64,000 bases of DNA. Origin: Ignavibacteriota bacterium (GTDB lineage: Bacteria > Bacteroidota > Ignavibacteria > Ignavibacteriales > Melioribacteraceae). Position numbers and translations under genes: made by a program. This document shows positions 1-9,112 of this stretch, piece after piece. The DNA lies in assembly GCA_016708125.1 (NCBI GenBank), contig JADJGF010000001.1, positions 3,618,001-3,682,000 of the forward strand, read 5' to 3'. Numbering within the stretch: position 1 is the first letter of the stretch; each line of letters begins with the position of its first letter. The notes beneath the pieces are model-generated. The model was not told the DNA's origin and ran no database searches. It saw nothing but the letters and a program-made list of their open reading frames with translations.

Positions 1-525
1 AAGAATTTTTTCTACAACATTTGAAAGAGCAGAATTTTTTTTGATAAGTTCTTTTCTAATTTCACTTAATTTTGGACTTGCAGAATCTCTAATTTCTCCG
101 GTTTCATTAAATATTTTTATAAAAAGTGATTCAAAATTTTTATCCGCAAAAAACGAATTTGAATATTTTGTAAACAAATCCGTATTCAAGGCATTGGTTT
201 TAAGGTAAGAAAAAATTCTTCTTGATATTTGTGAAAGTTCAAATACTTTTAAAATTTCTTCTTTCTTTAAAATTGTACCAAGAATTGTGCTTTGCACTAA
301 AACTTTTTGAAGATTTGGTAAATAATTAATTGGAGGATATTCATAATTAATTAAAATTTCTTTTGCTTCAGAAATTAGTTTGCCTTTTTGAATTGCTTGT
401 TCTTTTTCTAGAAAAGGTTTTTGCAAAAGTATTTGTGATTTGCCGGATTCTGTGGAAGCATAGTTTGAAATATAATTCAGAACTTTGCCGTATTCAATTT
501 TTTCTAAAACTGAGTTACTTATCAT
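1..525 (-). CDS. mutS2: Endonuclease MutS2, N-terminal part (cut by window edge)
   Basis: This is the first 175 codons of a MutS2-type protein, a MutS-family ATPase lacking the mismatch-binding domain. MutS2 acts in recombination control and in rescue of collided ribosomes. The N-terminus (MISNSVLEKIEYGKVLNYIS, then an ASTESGK stretch) matches the usual MutS2 opening of a coiled helical clamp. The ATPase and Smr domains lie outside the window. The ATG at 525 overlaps the end of the preceding cvpA-like gene by 11 bases, and a cvpA-mutS2 order is common. The family call rests on the N-terminus and this context only, because no Walker motif is visible. Confidence 0.78.
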   Translation of the reverse strand, partial: MISNSVLEKIEYGKVLNYISNYASTESGKSQILLQKPFLEKEQAIQKGKLISEAKEILINYEYPPINYLPNLQKVLVQSTILGTILKKEEILKVFELSQISRRIFSYLKTNALNTDLFTKYSNSFFADKNFESLFIKIFNETGEIRDSASPKLSEIRKELIKKNSALSNVVEKIL

Positions 526-1096
526 TATTTGTATTAAGAGTATCTAAATCAACCGGTTCGGAAAAATCTTCCGGAATTTCTTTATCATTTTTACTATCTA
601 TATAATCTTTTAGAAAACCTTCAGTTTTAAAATTCGATCCAATTATTAAATCAATTATGCTCGGCGTAATATTATAAATTTTTGTATAAAGCAAAGAATT
701 ATCTTTATCAGTTTTCTTAGGAATATTTAAAACATTTAAAAGCAGCAAAAATACACTTGCGAAAAATACAATTTGAATTGTTCCGGTAATGCCGCCTAAC
801 AGTTGATTTATAAATTTATTTACTTTATCAACAGGATGAATTAATCTTTTAATAATTGATGCAAATAAAATTGTACCCAAAAAAATTATAAATCCGCCGA
901 TCATTTTAGCGAGGTAAATTTCGTCATTGAAAATTGGTGCTAATTGTTCGCCAATTGGTCCGGCATAAGTAATCGCAAGGTAAATTGCTAAAATTAAACC
1001 AATTAAACCGATAAGTTTTCTTACAAGTCCGTCTTTATAACCAAGAATAAATCCGATAAAAACTATAATAATTAATATATAATCAATATAATTCAA
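515..1096 (-). CDS. CvpA family membrane protein
   Basis: A 193-residue protein with four predicted membrane segments in its first 130 residues (starting NYIDYILIIIVFIGFILGY, then a G-rich K-D-G-L turn). This is the CvpA/colicin V production fold. A polar C-terminal tail of about 50 residues follows. The biochemical role of the family is not settled; members affect envelope stress and biofilm traits. The start is TTG, four bases after the yqeY stop, and its end overlaps mutS2, so the three genes are probably co-transcribed. No in-frame ATG gives a better start without cutting the first helix. Confidence 0.85.
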   Translation of the reverse strand: MNYIDYILIIIVFIGFILGYKDGLVRKLIGLIGLILAIYLAITYAGPIGEQLAPIFNDEIYLAKMIGGFIIFLGTILFASIIKRLIHPVDKVNKFINQLLGGITGTIQIVFFASVFLLLLNVLNIPKKTDKDNSLLYTKIYNITPSIIDLIIGSNFKTEGFLKDYIDSKNDKEIPEDFSEPVDLDTLNTNNDK

Positions 1097-1099
1097 AAT

Positions 1100-1546
1100 T
1101 TAACTCAAAAAAGATTCAACAATTTTTCTTATTTCGCTTCCGTCGGCTAATCCTTTCAAATTTTTCATTGCAGCTGGCATAAGTTTTGCAAAATCTGTTT
1201 TTGAAACTGCTCCAATTTCATTTGCAATTTCTTTTATTTTTGCTAAAATTTCTTCATTCGACATTTGTTTTGGAAGATAATTTTGAATTATTTCCAATTC
1301 TTGACTTTCTTTTTCTGCCAAATCTTTTCTTCCGGCATTTGAATATTGCTCAATTGAATCTTTTCTTTTTTTTGCAGCAGAACTTAACATTTTTATTTCA
1401 TCTTCAGCAGATAATTCCTTAATTGTGCCGCTTTTTTCATACTCTAAAATTAATGCTCTAATTGATCTAATTGTATTTAAGCGAAGTTTATCTTGGGATT
1501 TCATCGCGTCTTTTAGATCATTGTTGATTTTATCTTTTAATGACAT
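1100..1546 (-). CDS. YqeY/GatB-tail domain protein
   Basis: A 148-residue protein with the whole YqeY fold: an N-terminal helical part (MSLKDKINNDLKDAMKSQDK, then LNTIRSIRALI) and a C-terminal part resembling the GatB tail (QLPKQMS-like QNYLPKQMSNEEI; GSEIRKIVESFL). The domain resembles the tRNA-binding tail of Asp/Glu-tRNA amidotransferase subunit B, but the free-standing protein has no proven role. It is a normal family length. It follows a strong terminator at 1574-1607, so its promoter must lie in the short gap at 1547-1573 or transcription must read through. Confidence 0.9.
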   Translation of the reverse strand: MSLKDKINNDLKDAMKSQDKLRLNTIRSIRALILEYEKSGTIKELSAEDEIKMLSSAAKKRKDSIEQYSNAGRKDLAEKESQELEIIQNYLPKQMSNEEILAKIKEIANEIGAVSKTDFAKLMPAAMKNLKGLADGSEIRKIVESFLS

Positions 1547-1573
1547 TTTTAACCTTTAATGAATTTACAATTT

Positions 1574-1607
1574 AAAAAAAAAGCAGGTTATAAAATTATA
1601 ACCTGCT
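1574..1607 (-). terminator. Intrinsic terminator of the exbB-exbD-exbD operon
   Basis: A perfect 12-base inverted repeat (AGCAGGTTATAA and TTATAACCTGCT, 1582-1607) with only two bases between the arms. On the minus strand it is followed at once by a run of eight to nine T (1574-1582). It lies just after the second exbD stop (1630). This is a textbook rho-independent terminator for minus-strand transcription. Confidence 0.92.
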
Positions 1608-1629
1608 CATAAAAATAAAAAGATAATTT

Positions 1630-2043
1630 CTACAATTTACTTGTTGCTGAGTAATTTATTCTTCTTGCGTCGGCTTTTCTTAAAGATTGTTGAATATCCA
1701 TCACCAAGCCCATGGTTGAATTTTTATCTACTCTTAATGAAACAATAACTTTTGGTATATCAACTCTTTTCTTATACATAATATCTTGAATTTCTTTTAG
1801 TTCAACAATATTATCATCAATTTGAATTCTTTCATTATCGCCAATCCAAATGTAAGAAACAAGTCTTTTATCTTCTATTTTTTGAACAGCTTTTGCTTCT
1901 GGAAGTATGAATTTAACAAATATTTCCTGCTCCCTCATTGTAGTTGCAACCATAAAAAATAAAAGAAGCATAAAAATAATGTCTGGCATAGAAGCTGTTG
2001 AAACTTCAGTTTTTGCATTAGCACGTGATTTTTCAAATTTCAT
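1630..2043 (-). CDS. ExbD/TolR family biopolymer transport protein (second copy)
   Basis: A 137-residue inner-membrane protein with a short cytoplasmic N-terminus (MKFEKSRANAKTEV), one membrane helix (SMPDIIFMLLLFFMVATTM) containing the conserved Asp that couples to proton flow, and a periplasmic ExbD/TolR domain. With ExbB it forms a proton-driven motor that energises TonB-dependent uptake or TolA. It is the last gene of the three-gene set and lies 23 bases after the other exbD. Paired, non-identical ExbD genes after one ExbB are common in the FCB group. The TonB-dependent receptor at 35059-37347 is a possible client. Confidence 0.92.
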   Translation of the reverse strand: MKFEKSRANAKTEVSTASMPDIIFMLLLFFMVATTMREQEIFVKFILPEAKAVQKIEDKRLVSYIWIGDNERIQIDDNIVELKEIQDIMYKKRVDIPKVIVSLRVDKNSTMGLVMDIQQSLRKADARRINYSATSKL

Positions 2044-2066
2044 TTTCTTTCTCTCAAAAATTTTTA

Positions 2067-2606
2067 TTACTTCTTAATTGATTCAGGTTCGGCAAATGAC
2101 ACAGTTTTCCAAACTTTTTCTTTTAGTTCTTCAAACTCTTCTTCAGTTAAATCTACAACCTTCTTTCCCCATTTTGAAGTCGCATATTCTTCTCTAACTT
2201 CATTAAAAGCTAATTCAACTTGGTCAAGTGTCTGAATAAAAATATTGTAATTAGTTTCTCTATCAGTTTTTATAGAAATTACTAATTTTTTGTTTTTAGG
2301 TAATTCAATTTTACTTCTAATTCTATCCTTTAATAAATCTTTAATTTGCGGAATAGCAATTATTTCATTATTCAACAAAACATCACCATTTTCATTTACA
2401 AGAATAGCAACCAGTCTATCTTTTGATAATGGTTGTTCAATTCTTTCATCTTCTGGAATATATTCAGGTAAAACCATACCAATACCTGTATCAACATCAA
2501 TATTTGTTGTTACTAAAAAGAATAAGAGAAGTAAAAATGTAATATCTGCCATCGATGCTGCAGAAAACTCTCCACCAGGTCTTGTTTTTTTCTTATCTGC
2601 AATCAT
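2067..2606 (-). CDS. ExbD/TolR family biopolymer transport protein (first copy)
   Basis: A 179-residue ExbD-like protein: basic cytoplasmic start (MIADKKKTRPGGEFSAAS), one helix with the conserved acidic residue (MADITFLLLLFFLVTTNI), then a periplasmic domain. The tail of about 35 residues (ending WKTVSFAEPESIKK) makes it longer than its partner. It lies 20 bases after exbB and is probably translated from the same message. The two ExbD proteins differ clearly, so they may form a mixed dimer inside the ExbB pentamer; that last point is inference. Confidence 0.92.
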   Translation of the reverse strand: MIADKKKTRPGGEFSAASMADITFLLLLFFLVTTNIDVDTGIGMVLPEYIPEDERIEQPLSKDRLVAILVNENGDVLLNNEIIAIPQIKDLLKDRIRSKIELPKNKKLVISIKTDRETNYNIFIQTLDQVELAFNEVREEYATSKWGKKVVDLTEEEFEELKEKVWKTVSFAEPESIKK

Positions 2607-2626
2607 TATTTTCTCAATTTATTAAA

Positions 2627-3310
2627 TTATTTTTTCATTTCGTAAAGTGCATCAATAAGTTCAATTGAACTTTCTTCCATATCACCAACAATTCTATCTA
2701 TTCTTGAAATAAAGAAATTGTAGAAAAATTGTAAAGTCATTGCAACAATAAGTCCAAAAAGTGTTGTTAACAATGCAACTGAAATACCATTTGCAACAAT
2801 TGCCGGAGACATTGTGTTAGCAGCGGCAATATCATCAAAAGCTTGAATCATTCCTTGTACAGTTCCAGTAAACCCAAGCATTGGAGCTAAGCTGATAAAT
2901 AATGAAATCCAAACCAATCCTCTTTCCAAGAAACTCATTTCAATTGCACCATATGTCATGATAGCTTTTTCAGCAGCTTCAACGCCTTCATCTGCTCTTA
3001 ACAAACCAGCATGGAAAACTGAAGCAATAGAACCTCTTGTGTTTTCGCACAATTTCATAGCTTCTTTAACTCCACCTTTTTTCAAAGCATCTTTTACGGA
3101 AACAATAAACTTTTTGGTATTTGTGCTTGATCTTGTGAGAGTCCACATTCTTTCAAACGAAAATGCTAATCCTAGAATTAAACAGCCAAGAATTGGCCAC
3201 ATGAAACCTCCACCAGCAACAAACTTATCTTGTAAATAAGTGAGCATGCTAGTAGATTCGGCTTGAGCCAAAATGTAAGTAATTGATCCAAATATTTCAG
3301 TAATTTGCAT
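2627..3310 (-). CDS. exbB: MotA/TolQ/ExbB proton channel protein
   Basis: A 227-residue protein with the MotA/TolQ/ExbB layout: an N-terminal membrane helix (near residues 36-55), a long cytoplasmic loop with helices, and two further helices (near 130-150 and 168-195) holding the conserved small-residue and Thr pattern (LAPMLGFTGTVQGMIQAF). It is the channel subunit for the two downstream ExbD proteins. The ATG at 3310 has a strong GGAGG ribosome site at 3320-3324. A possible -7 promoter element lies at 3357-3364. Confidence 0.93.
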   Translation of the reverse strand: MQITEIFGSITYILAQAESTSMLTYLQDKFVAGGGFMWPILGCLILGLAFSFERMWTLTRSSTNTKKFIVSVKDALKKGGVKEAMKLCENTRGSIASVFHAGLLRADEGVEAAEKAIMTYGAIEMSFLERGLVWISLFISLAPMLGFTGTVQGMIQAFDDIAAANTMSPAIVANGISVALLTTLFGLIVAMTLQFFYNFFISRIDRIVGDMEESSIELIDALYEMKK

Positions 3311-3319
3311 GAGAACTTT

Positions 3320-3364
3320 CCTCCAATATTATTTTTATTGTACTTTAATTTAATTGCAAAATTA
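3320..3364 (-). promoter_or_regulatory. Leader of exbB: strong RBS and possible -7 box
   Basis: On the minus strand, TAATTTTG (3364-3357) fits the Bacteroidetes -7 consensus TAnnTTTG, and GGAGG (3324-3320) sits nine bases before the exbB ATG. No convincing TTG -33 element is seen about 20 bases upstream, so the promoter part is tentative. The ribosome site is clear. Confidence 0.4.
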
Positions 3365-3455
3365 AGTTGGTTAACATTAAGTATTTAGTAAAAAAAAGTC
3401 AATAAGTAAATTTAAGCGTTGTTTTAATTGAATAAAAGACAATTTTCTCTCAAAA

Positions 3456-4502
3456 TTATTTTTTTACAAAAAATTTTGCTCCAACAGGAAAATGATCGCT
3501 ATATCCGCCTAAATATTTTTTCCCGCCGTAAGTTGGAAATGGATCGCCTTTATACTTACCTTCCTTTTCAATTATAAATTCCGGATTTATTATTTCAAAA
3601 CTATCACAATTATATTCAGAGTTTTTGAAATCAAAGAATCCCTTTGAAATAATTATTTGATCAAGCATATTCCAATGATCTCTAAATTTATAACTTCCTT
3701 CACCTTTTTGAAAGCGATTGTAAGCTAAATTATATAAGAAATTTTCAGAATTATTTTCATTGCAATTTACTTTAACAGCACCAATAACTTTACTTATAGA
3801 GTGGTTTGATGGCAAATCATTAAAGTCTCCAATAACAATAATATTTGAATTTTCATTTTCGACTTTTATTTCATTTATAACTTCAATCAGTGTTTCTGCG
3901 GCATCTATTCTAAATTTTTCGGTTTCTTTCAATCCTTCTCTTCTGCTTGGCCAATGATTTACAAAAACGTGAATTAGTTCTTCAGTCATTTTAAGTTTAA
4001 GAGTTGTATGCAAAATATCTCGCGAAGATTTTTTTTCGTCAAACTTAATTTTAATGGATTCAGAATTTTGCAAATCAAATTTTTCCGAATTATATATTAG
4101 AGCATTATCAATTCCTCTGCCGTCTGGAGATTCGGAATGTGCAATTTTATATTTTGAATTATCTAAATATTTATCGACTAATATTTCCATTACAAATTTA
4201 TTTTCAACTTCTTCAAATCCTAAAATATCTGGACCATTTCCATTATTCATATAATTTATAACTTTTGCCAAATTTTTCATTTTGGTGTTTAACTTTTCTT
4301 CGTTCCAATTAATTTCACTTTCCGGCAAAAACCATTCATCATTTTTTTTTGGATCATCAACGGTATCAAATAAATTTTCAACATTCCAATTCGCGACAAA
4401 AAATTCATTGTTTGGTTGAGCAATTGATTTTGAATTCTGTGAACAAGAATTGCAAATAAAAATTGCAAAAAGTATAAAAAGGGTTTTCAGATATTTTTTC
4501 AT
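3456..4502 (-). CDS. Endonuclease/exonuclease/phosphatase family lipoprotein
   Basis: A DNase I-like (EEP) fold protein of about 348 residues. It shows the ordered EEP motifs: NVENLFD near the start of the mature part, GFEEVEN with the metal-binding Glu, VNHWPSRREG, VIGDFNDLPSN, and a late SDHFPV with the catalytic His. The N-terminus MKKYLKTLFILFAIFICNSC is a lipoprotein signal ending in Cys, so I place the start at the ATG at 4502 rather than the one three codons upstream at 4511. It is probably a surface or periplasmic nuclease or phosphodiesterase; the substrate cannot be told. It is divergent from polA. Confidence 0.87.
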   Translation of the reverse strand: MKKYLKTLFILFAIFICNSCSQNSKSIAQPNNEFFVANWNVENLFDTVDDPKKNDEWFLPESEINWNEEKLNTKMKNLAKVINYMNNGNGPDILGFEEVENKFVMEILVDKYLDNSKYKIAHSESPDGRGIDNALIYNSEKFDLQNSESIKIKFDEKKSSRDILHTTLKLKMTEELIHVFVNHWPSRREGLKETEKFRIDAAETLIEVINEIKVENENSNIIVIGDFNDLPSNHSISKVIGAVKVNCNENNSENFLYNLAYNRFQKGEGSYKFRDHWNMLDQIIISKGFFDFKNSEYNCDSFEIINPEFIIEKEGKYKGDPFPTYGGKKYLGGYSDHFPVGAKFFVKK

Positions 4503-4589
4503 ATTCCACAAATTTTAGTTATTGTTATAAAGAATTTATATTTTGAGGGAATAAAATAACTATAAAATTTTAGAAAGTATTGGAATAAA

Positions 4590-7349
4590 ATGGCAAAGAA
4601 AAAATTTGTAATTATAGATGCAATGGCAATTACTTATAAAGCATATTTTGCTTTTATGAGCAGACCTTTGCAAACCTCAAGCGGTGAACCAACTTCGGCG
4701 GTTTACGGATTTATTACTCAACTATTGAGAATAATTGAAGAAACCAAACCGGATTATCTCGCAGTTGCAACTGATTCAAAAGAAAAAACTTTTAGACACG
4801 AAATGTTTGATGGTTACAAGGCAAGTCGTGCGTCTATGCCCGAAGATATGATTCCGCAAATTCATAGAATAAAAGAAATTATTTCCGCATTTAATATTCC
4901 GCTTTATATAAAACCCGGATTTGAAGCGGATGATATTATTGGAACTGCTGTAAAATTAGCTGAGCAAAATAATTTGGAATCTTTTGCCGTAACTCCCGAT
5001 AAAGATTATATTCAATTAGTTTCCGAAAATATTAAACTTATAAAAACCGGAAAATCAAATGATGAACTTATAATTACGGATTTTGAAAAAGTTGTAAATG
5101 AATTAGGATTTGAACCAAAATTTATGGTTGATTATTTGGCATTAATTGGTGATTCATCTGATGATATTCCCGGTGTTGCTGGAATTGGTCCAAAATCAGC
5201 TCAGCCACTAATACAAAAGTTTGGTCACCTTGAAAATATTTATGATAACTTGGATAATATTGATAAGCCGGCAATTAAAAATAAACTTGAGCAAAATAGA
5301 GAAAACGCATTTCTCTCAAAAAAATTGGCAACAATTGTAACAAATGTTGAAATGGATTTTGATTTCGAAACAAAAATTAAAAATCCGGATTTTGAAAAAT
5401 TGCAATCAATTTTTAATGAATTAGAATTTAAAACACTTTTAGAAAAAGTTAAAAAAATATATAATTCTCAATCTGATGAACAAACTGAAGAAATTCCAAC
5501 CGAGAAAAAAGTTTTTGAAAAAGAGAAAGTAAATTATCATTTAATTACAACGATAAAAGGCGCAGAAAATCTTGCATCACTTCTAGAAAAAAGTGATGAA
5601 TTTATTTTTGATACAGAAACAGATTCACTTGATACAATTGATTTAAACATTGCAGGAGCTTCATTTTGTTTGAATCAAGGTGAAGCATATTTTATTGCAA
5701 TTAATCCAAATTTAAAAAATACTTCACTTTTTGAATATAACTTAAGTAATAGATTAGATGTGGAAGTTTTTATAAAAATATTTAAACCTATTTTTGAGAA
5801 TGAATCGATAAAGAAAATTTGTCAAAACGGAAAATATGATTTAAGCGTTTTAAAACGTTACGAAATTAATCTTAAAGGATTTTATTTTGATACAATGCTG
5901 GCAAGTTATTTACTCGATCCGGATCAGAAACATGGAATGGATGCACTTTCTGAAAAATATTTAAATTATGAACCAATTCATCTCAAAGATTTGTATGATG
6001 TTAAAAAAGATCCAACTCAAATATTTTCTGTTGAGCCGGAAAAACTTAATGAGTATGCAAGTGAAGATGCGGATGTAACTTTTCAGCTTTATGCAAAGTT
6101 TAAGAATGAACTTAAAAATAATGATTTGGAAGAATTAGCATATAGTATTGAATTTCCGCTTGTTCCAGTATTAGAAAAAATGGAAAGAACCGGAGTTAGA
6201 ATTGATAAAAAAGGTTTAAATGAATTCAGTATTGATTTGGAAAAAATGATTTCTAAATCAACGGAAAATATTTACAATTTTGCCGGTGAAACTTTTAATA
6301 TAAATTCAACAAAACAACTTCAGTCACTTCTTTTTGATAAATTAAAACTTAAGCCTACAAAGAAAACAAAAACCGGATTTTCGACTGATGCAAAATCTTT
6401 AGAGCTTCTTCAAGGCGAACATGAAATTGTTGACGAACTTTTAAATTATCGTCAATTATCAAAGTTAAAATCAACTTATGCAGATTCACTTCCTAAATTA
6501 ATTCATCCGCTAACTGGGAAAGTTCATACTACATATAGTCAAACTGTTGCTTCAACCGGAAGACTTTCAAGTTTAAATCCTAACTTGCAGAATATTCCAA
6601 TCAGATCCGAACTTGGTAAGGAAATAAGAAAAGCATTTATTCCAACTGATGAAAATTATTTAATTCTTAGTGCGGATTATAGCCAAATTGAATTAAGAAT
6701 TATGGCGCATCTAAGCAAAGATGAAGCTTTAATTGATGCGTTTGAAAAAGGTGAAGATATTCACAGAGCAACTGCTGCTTTAGTTTTTTCTGTAAAACCG
6801 GAAGATGTAACTTCGGATATGAGAAGAAAAGCAAAAGAAGTAAATTTTGGAATTTTATACGGAATCGGAGCCTTCGGATTGGCTGGAAGATTGGGAATTC
6901 CGAGAAGTCATGCTCAAGAAGTTATTGATACATATTTCAATACTTTTAAAAATGTAAAAGGAATGATGGATAGTTTAATTGAAGAAGCAAAGAAAAATAG
7001 TTTTGCTAAAACAATTATTGGAAGAAGAAGATTTTTGAGAAATATAAATTCAAGTAATAGTGTTGTTAGAAAGTTTGAAGAAAGAGTTGCGATAAATATG
7101 CCGATTCAAGGAACTGCCGCAGATTTAATAAAATTGGCAATGATAAACATTCATAATGAATTGGAAAAAAGAAAAACAAAAACTAAAATGATTTTACAAG
7201 TTCACGATGAGTTACTTTTTGATATTCACAAAAATGAAGTCGATGAATTGCGACCAATAATTAAAAATATTATGGAAACTTCTATGAAATTTAATGTGCC
7301 GATTATCGTCGATACCGGAGTTGGTGAAAACTGGTTAGAAGCTCATTGA
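4590..7349 (+). CDS. polA: DNA polymerase I
   Basis: A 919-residue, three-domain polymerase I for Okazaki processing and repair. Residues 1-290 form the 5'-nuclease (YKANRASMP-like YKASRASMPEDM, then EADDIIGT and a GDSSDDIPGVAGIGPKSA helix-hairpin-helix). About 320-515 is the 3'-5' proofreading domain, with its acidic residues kept (FDTETDSLD, QNGKYDLSVL, YASEDADV). The polymerase domain follows, with motifs A (LSADYSQIELRIMAHLS), B (RRKAKEVNFGILYGIGAFGL) and C (QVHDELLFD). Length is normal. Because the DEDD residues are present, proofreading should be active, unlike in Taq. Confidence 0.98.
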   Translation: MAKKKFVIIDAMAITYKAYFAFMSRPLQTSSGEPTSAVYGFITQLLRIIEETKPDYLAVATDSKEKTFRHEMFDGYKASRASMPEDMIPQIHRIKEIISAFNIPLYIKPGFEADDIIGTAVKLAEQNNLESFAVTPDKDYIQLVSENIKLIKTGKSNDELIITDFEKVVNELGFEPKFMVDYLALIGDSSDDIPGVAGIGPKSAQPLIQKFGHLENIYDNLDNIDKPAIKNKLEQNRENAFLSKKLATIVTNVEMDFDFETKIKNPDFEKLQSIFNELEFKTLLEKVKKIYNSQSDEQTEEIPTEKKVFEKEKVNYHLITTIKGAENLASLLEKSDEFIFDTETDSLDTIDLNIAGASFCLNQGEAYFIAINPNLKNTSLFEYNLSNRLDVEVFIKIFKPIFENESIKKICQNGKYDLSVLKRYEINLKGFYFDTMLASYLLDPDQKHGMDALSEKYLNYEPIHLKDLYDVKKDPTQIFSVEPEKLNEYASEDADVTFQLYAKFKNELKNNDLEELAYSIEFPLVPVLEKMERTGVRIDKKGLNEFSIDLEKMISKSTENIYNFAGETFNINSTKQLQSLLFDKLKLKPTKKTKTGFSTDAKSLELLQGEHEIVDELLNYRQLSKLKSTYADSLPKLIHPLTGKVHTTYSQTVASTGRLSSLNPNLQNIPIRSELGKEIRKAFIPTDENYLILSADYSQIELRIMAHLSKDEALIDAFEKGEDIHRATAALVFSVKPEDVTSDMRRKAKEVNFGILYGIGAFGLAGRLGIPRSHAQEVIDTYFNTFKNVKGMMDSLIEEAKKNSFAKTIIGRRRFLRNINSSNSVVRKFEERVAINMPIQGTAADLIKLAMINIHNELEKRKTKTKMILQVHDELLFDIHKNEVDELRPIIKNIMETSMKFNVPIIVDTGVGENWLEAH

Positions 7350-7386
7350 TTAAACTAATATTGATGATTTTATCTGTGTTCTATTT

Positions 7387-8325
7387 TTAAGAAAATTTAT
7401 TGTAAAAATTTAAAATACGAAGAGCCCTCAGCGTATTCCAGCGACTCGGCTCCCCAACTTTTTCCATTTCAAAATAAGTTTCACCTTTGTGATTTTGTTG
7501 AAGTAACCATTTGCCGTCTTTTCTTTTTTTCTTAATTATTATATCAATTGCATCTTTCATTCTATCATCATATTCAACTTTTGCAAAATAAAAATAATCC
7601 AAACATCTTAAAATATCGTAATACCATCTTGGTGGATATGAGAAACTTAAAAATTGTTTTTTAATTATTTCTCCAGTGCGGTGAGATTTGAATAATTTGT
7701 GCAATAGAATAAATTCAATTGATTCTTTTTCGGCTTTTAGTAATTCATCTAATCTATATTTGTATCCATTGTTTTTGTATTCTAAAATTCCTTCAAGAAC
7801 AGAAAGTGTTGTGTGGAGAGAGCTATGTATTGCTCCTATTCTATTTGAATGGCAATTGAATCCACCATCATTCATTTTTTCAGTTAATAAAAAATCAACT
7901 ATAGATTTTAATTCTTCTTCAGGCAACTTAAAATAAGAAGCATAATTCAGAAACATTCCACAGATACAAACATCACTTTTTTGCATAGTTTTAGCCGGAT
8001 TAATTCCTCCATCAGTTCCTTTTTGATGTTTGAGAATAGATAAAATTATTTTTTGAACTGATTTTATATTTTGCGAAATACTTAAATTTTTAAGTTCTAG
8101 AAGTGTGTAATGTGTTGATGTCCATTTAGGCTGATAAAATCCTTGTCCCCAATGCCCGTCTTTATTTTGCAGCGAAAGATACTTTTTGCCCCAGCCTTCT
8201 TTAGAAATTCTATTTCGTAAATCCGGATTTTCTGTATTTAATAAATCCCTATAAACTTGATATTGAATAGAAACATCACCTTTTAGAAGCCAATTAATAA
8301 TATCATTATCATCATTCGTTTTCAT
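7387..8325 (-). CDS. Prenyltransferase/terpene cyclase-like alpha-alpha toroid protein
   Basis: A 312-residue soluble protein with repeated QW-like motifs of the squalene cyclase/prenyltransferase toroid: DGHWGQGFYQPKWTSTHYTL, DGGINPAKTM, DGGFNCHSNRIGAIHSSLHT and DGKWLLQQN. I see no DxDD-type catalytic acid of true cyclases, so an enzymatic activity cannot be named. Homologues are usually annotated only as hypothetical or prenyltransferase-like. It sits alone, convergent with polA, upstream of nothing obviously metabolic. Confidence 0.7.
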   Translation of the reverse strand: MKTNDDNDIINWLLKGDVSIQYQVYRDLLNTENPDLRNRISKEGWGKKYLSLQNKDGHWGQGFYQPKWTSTHYTLLELKNLSISQNIKSVQKIILSILKHQKGTDGGINPAKTMQKSDVCICGMFLNYASYFKLPEEELKSIVDFLLTEKMNDGGFNCHSNRIGAIHSSLHTTLSVLEGILEYKNNGYKYRLDELLKAEKESIEFILLHKLFKSHRTGEIIKKQFLSFSYPPRWYYDILRCLDYFYFAKVEYDDRMKDAIDIIIKKKRKDGKWLLQQNHKGETYFEMEKVGEPSRWNTLRALRILNFYNKFS

Positions 8326-8356
8326 ATCGGATCTGTAAAATTTTAAATTCTTCTTA

Positions 8357-8686
8357 TTAGAAATCCCCTTTCACTAAAATTGTATCACACTCAGAAGCGT
8401 TTAATCTATATTTAAGAATATTCTGATATTCGTGTGAAAAATACCAATCATCAAAATCTTGTTTTGAATCAAATTGAATTAAAACACATTTTGTATAATT
8501 CCACTTCCCTTCCAATATTATTGGATTTTCATCAACTGAAATATACTTCCCATTAAAATTTGAAAAAATATTATCAACTTCATCTAAATATTTTTGATAT
8601 TCTTTTTCATCATTAATTTTAATATTTGCAATAAAATAGTAACTCAATTTTCTAAAAGTTTTATTTAATTTTTTGTTTAAGTTCAA
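8357..8686 (-). CDS. DUF1330-like small protein
   Basis: The C-terminal 95 residues (YYFIANIKINDEKEYQKYLD onward, with KCVLIQFDSKQDFDDWYFSH) match the ferredoxin-like alpha/beta fold of DUF1330, a dimeric barrel family without a settled role. The open reading frame begins with ATG at 8686 and overlaps the previous gene by 26 bases. The family normally starts right at the YFIA strand, so a TTG at 8647 (LSYYFIA) may be the true start. Function unknown. Confidence 0.65.
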   Translation of the reverse strand: MNLNKKLNKTFRKLSYYFIANIKINDEKEYQKYLDEVDNIFSNFNGKYISVDENPIILEGKWNYTKCVLIQFDSKQDFDDWYFSHEYQNILKYRLNASECDTILVKGDF

Positions 8687-9089
8687 TAAGTGATTTTACA
8701 TTTTCAATATCTTTTTTCTTTGAAAATATTATACTAATTGCTCTAATTTTTCCAAACCTTTGTCCGTTTGTATATTGATTTTTAAGATCGTTATCAATCT
8801 TAGTATTTAGTATTTCTGCTTCAGCTTTTTCGCCAAAATAAAATGTAATTCTAAATGTTTTTTGATAAAGAGAAAGCCAAAATATTGTTTTAGCTTTCTT
8901 TGTAACTTTCATTAACCAGCTTTTCCCATCGTTATAATATCTCCATTCGGAATTAATTTCTGGAAATTCTGAAGAGATCATAGAAAATAAATTTTCCCAT
9001 AAATTTTTCTTATTCCCAATGATTGAAAAAATTAAATCATCAGTTGGATAAATATTTTTATCAAATAGAATTTGTTTTTCCATTTTCAA
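8661..9089 (-). CDS. DUF3788 family protein
   Basis: A 142-residue soluble protein with the DUF3788 pattern: a central WRYYNDGKSWLMKVTKKAKT segment followed by a hydrophobic strand and an FYFGEKAEA motif. The family is widespread in Bacteroidetes and clostridia. It has no proven function, though it resembles small ligand-binding or YdhG-like domains. Its end overlaps the DUF1330-like gene, so the two are probably translated together. Confidence 0.72.
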   Translation of the reverse strand: MKMEKQILFDKNIYPTDDLIFSIIGNKKNLWENLFSMISSEFPEINSEWRYYNDGKSWLMKVTKKAKTIFWLSLYQKTFRITFYFGEKAEAEILNTKIDNDLKNQYTNGQRFGKIRAISIIFSKKKDIENVKSLIELKQKIK

Positions 9090-9112
9090 TCCGATTTTTA
9101 ACTTTTAACTAA

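Noticed and set aside
363..605. 80-codon plus-strand frame over mutS2/cvpA
   Set aside because: Shadow of two genes with clear families on the minus strand; the peptide is low-complexity Leu/Phe-rich.
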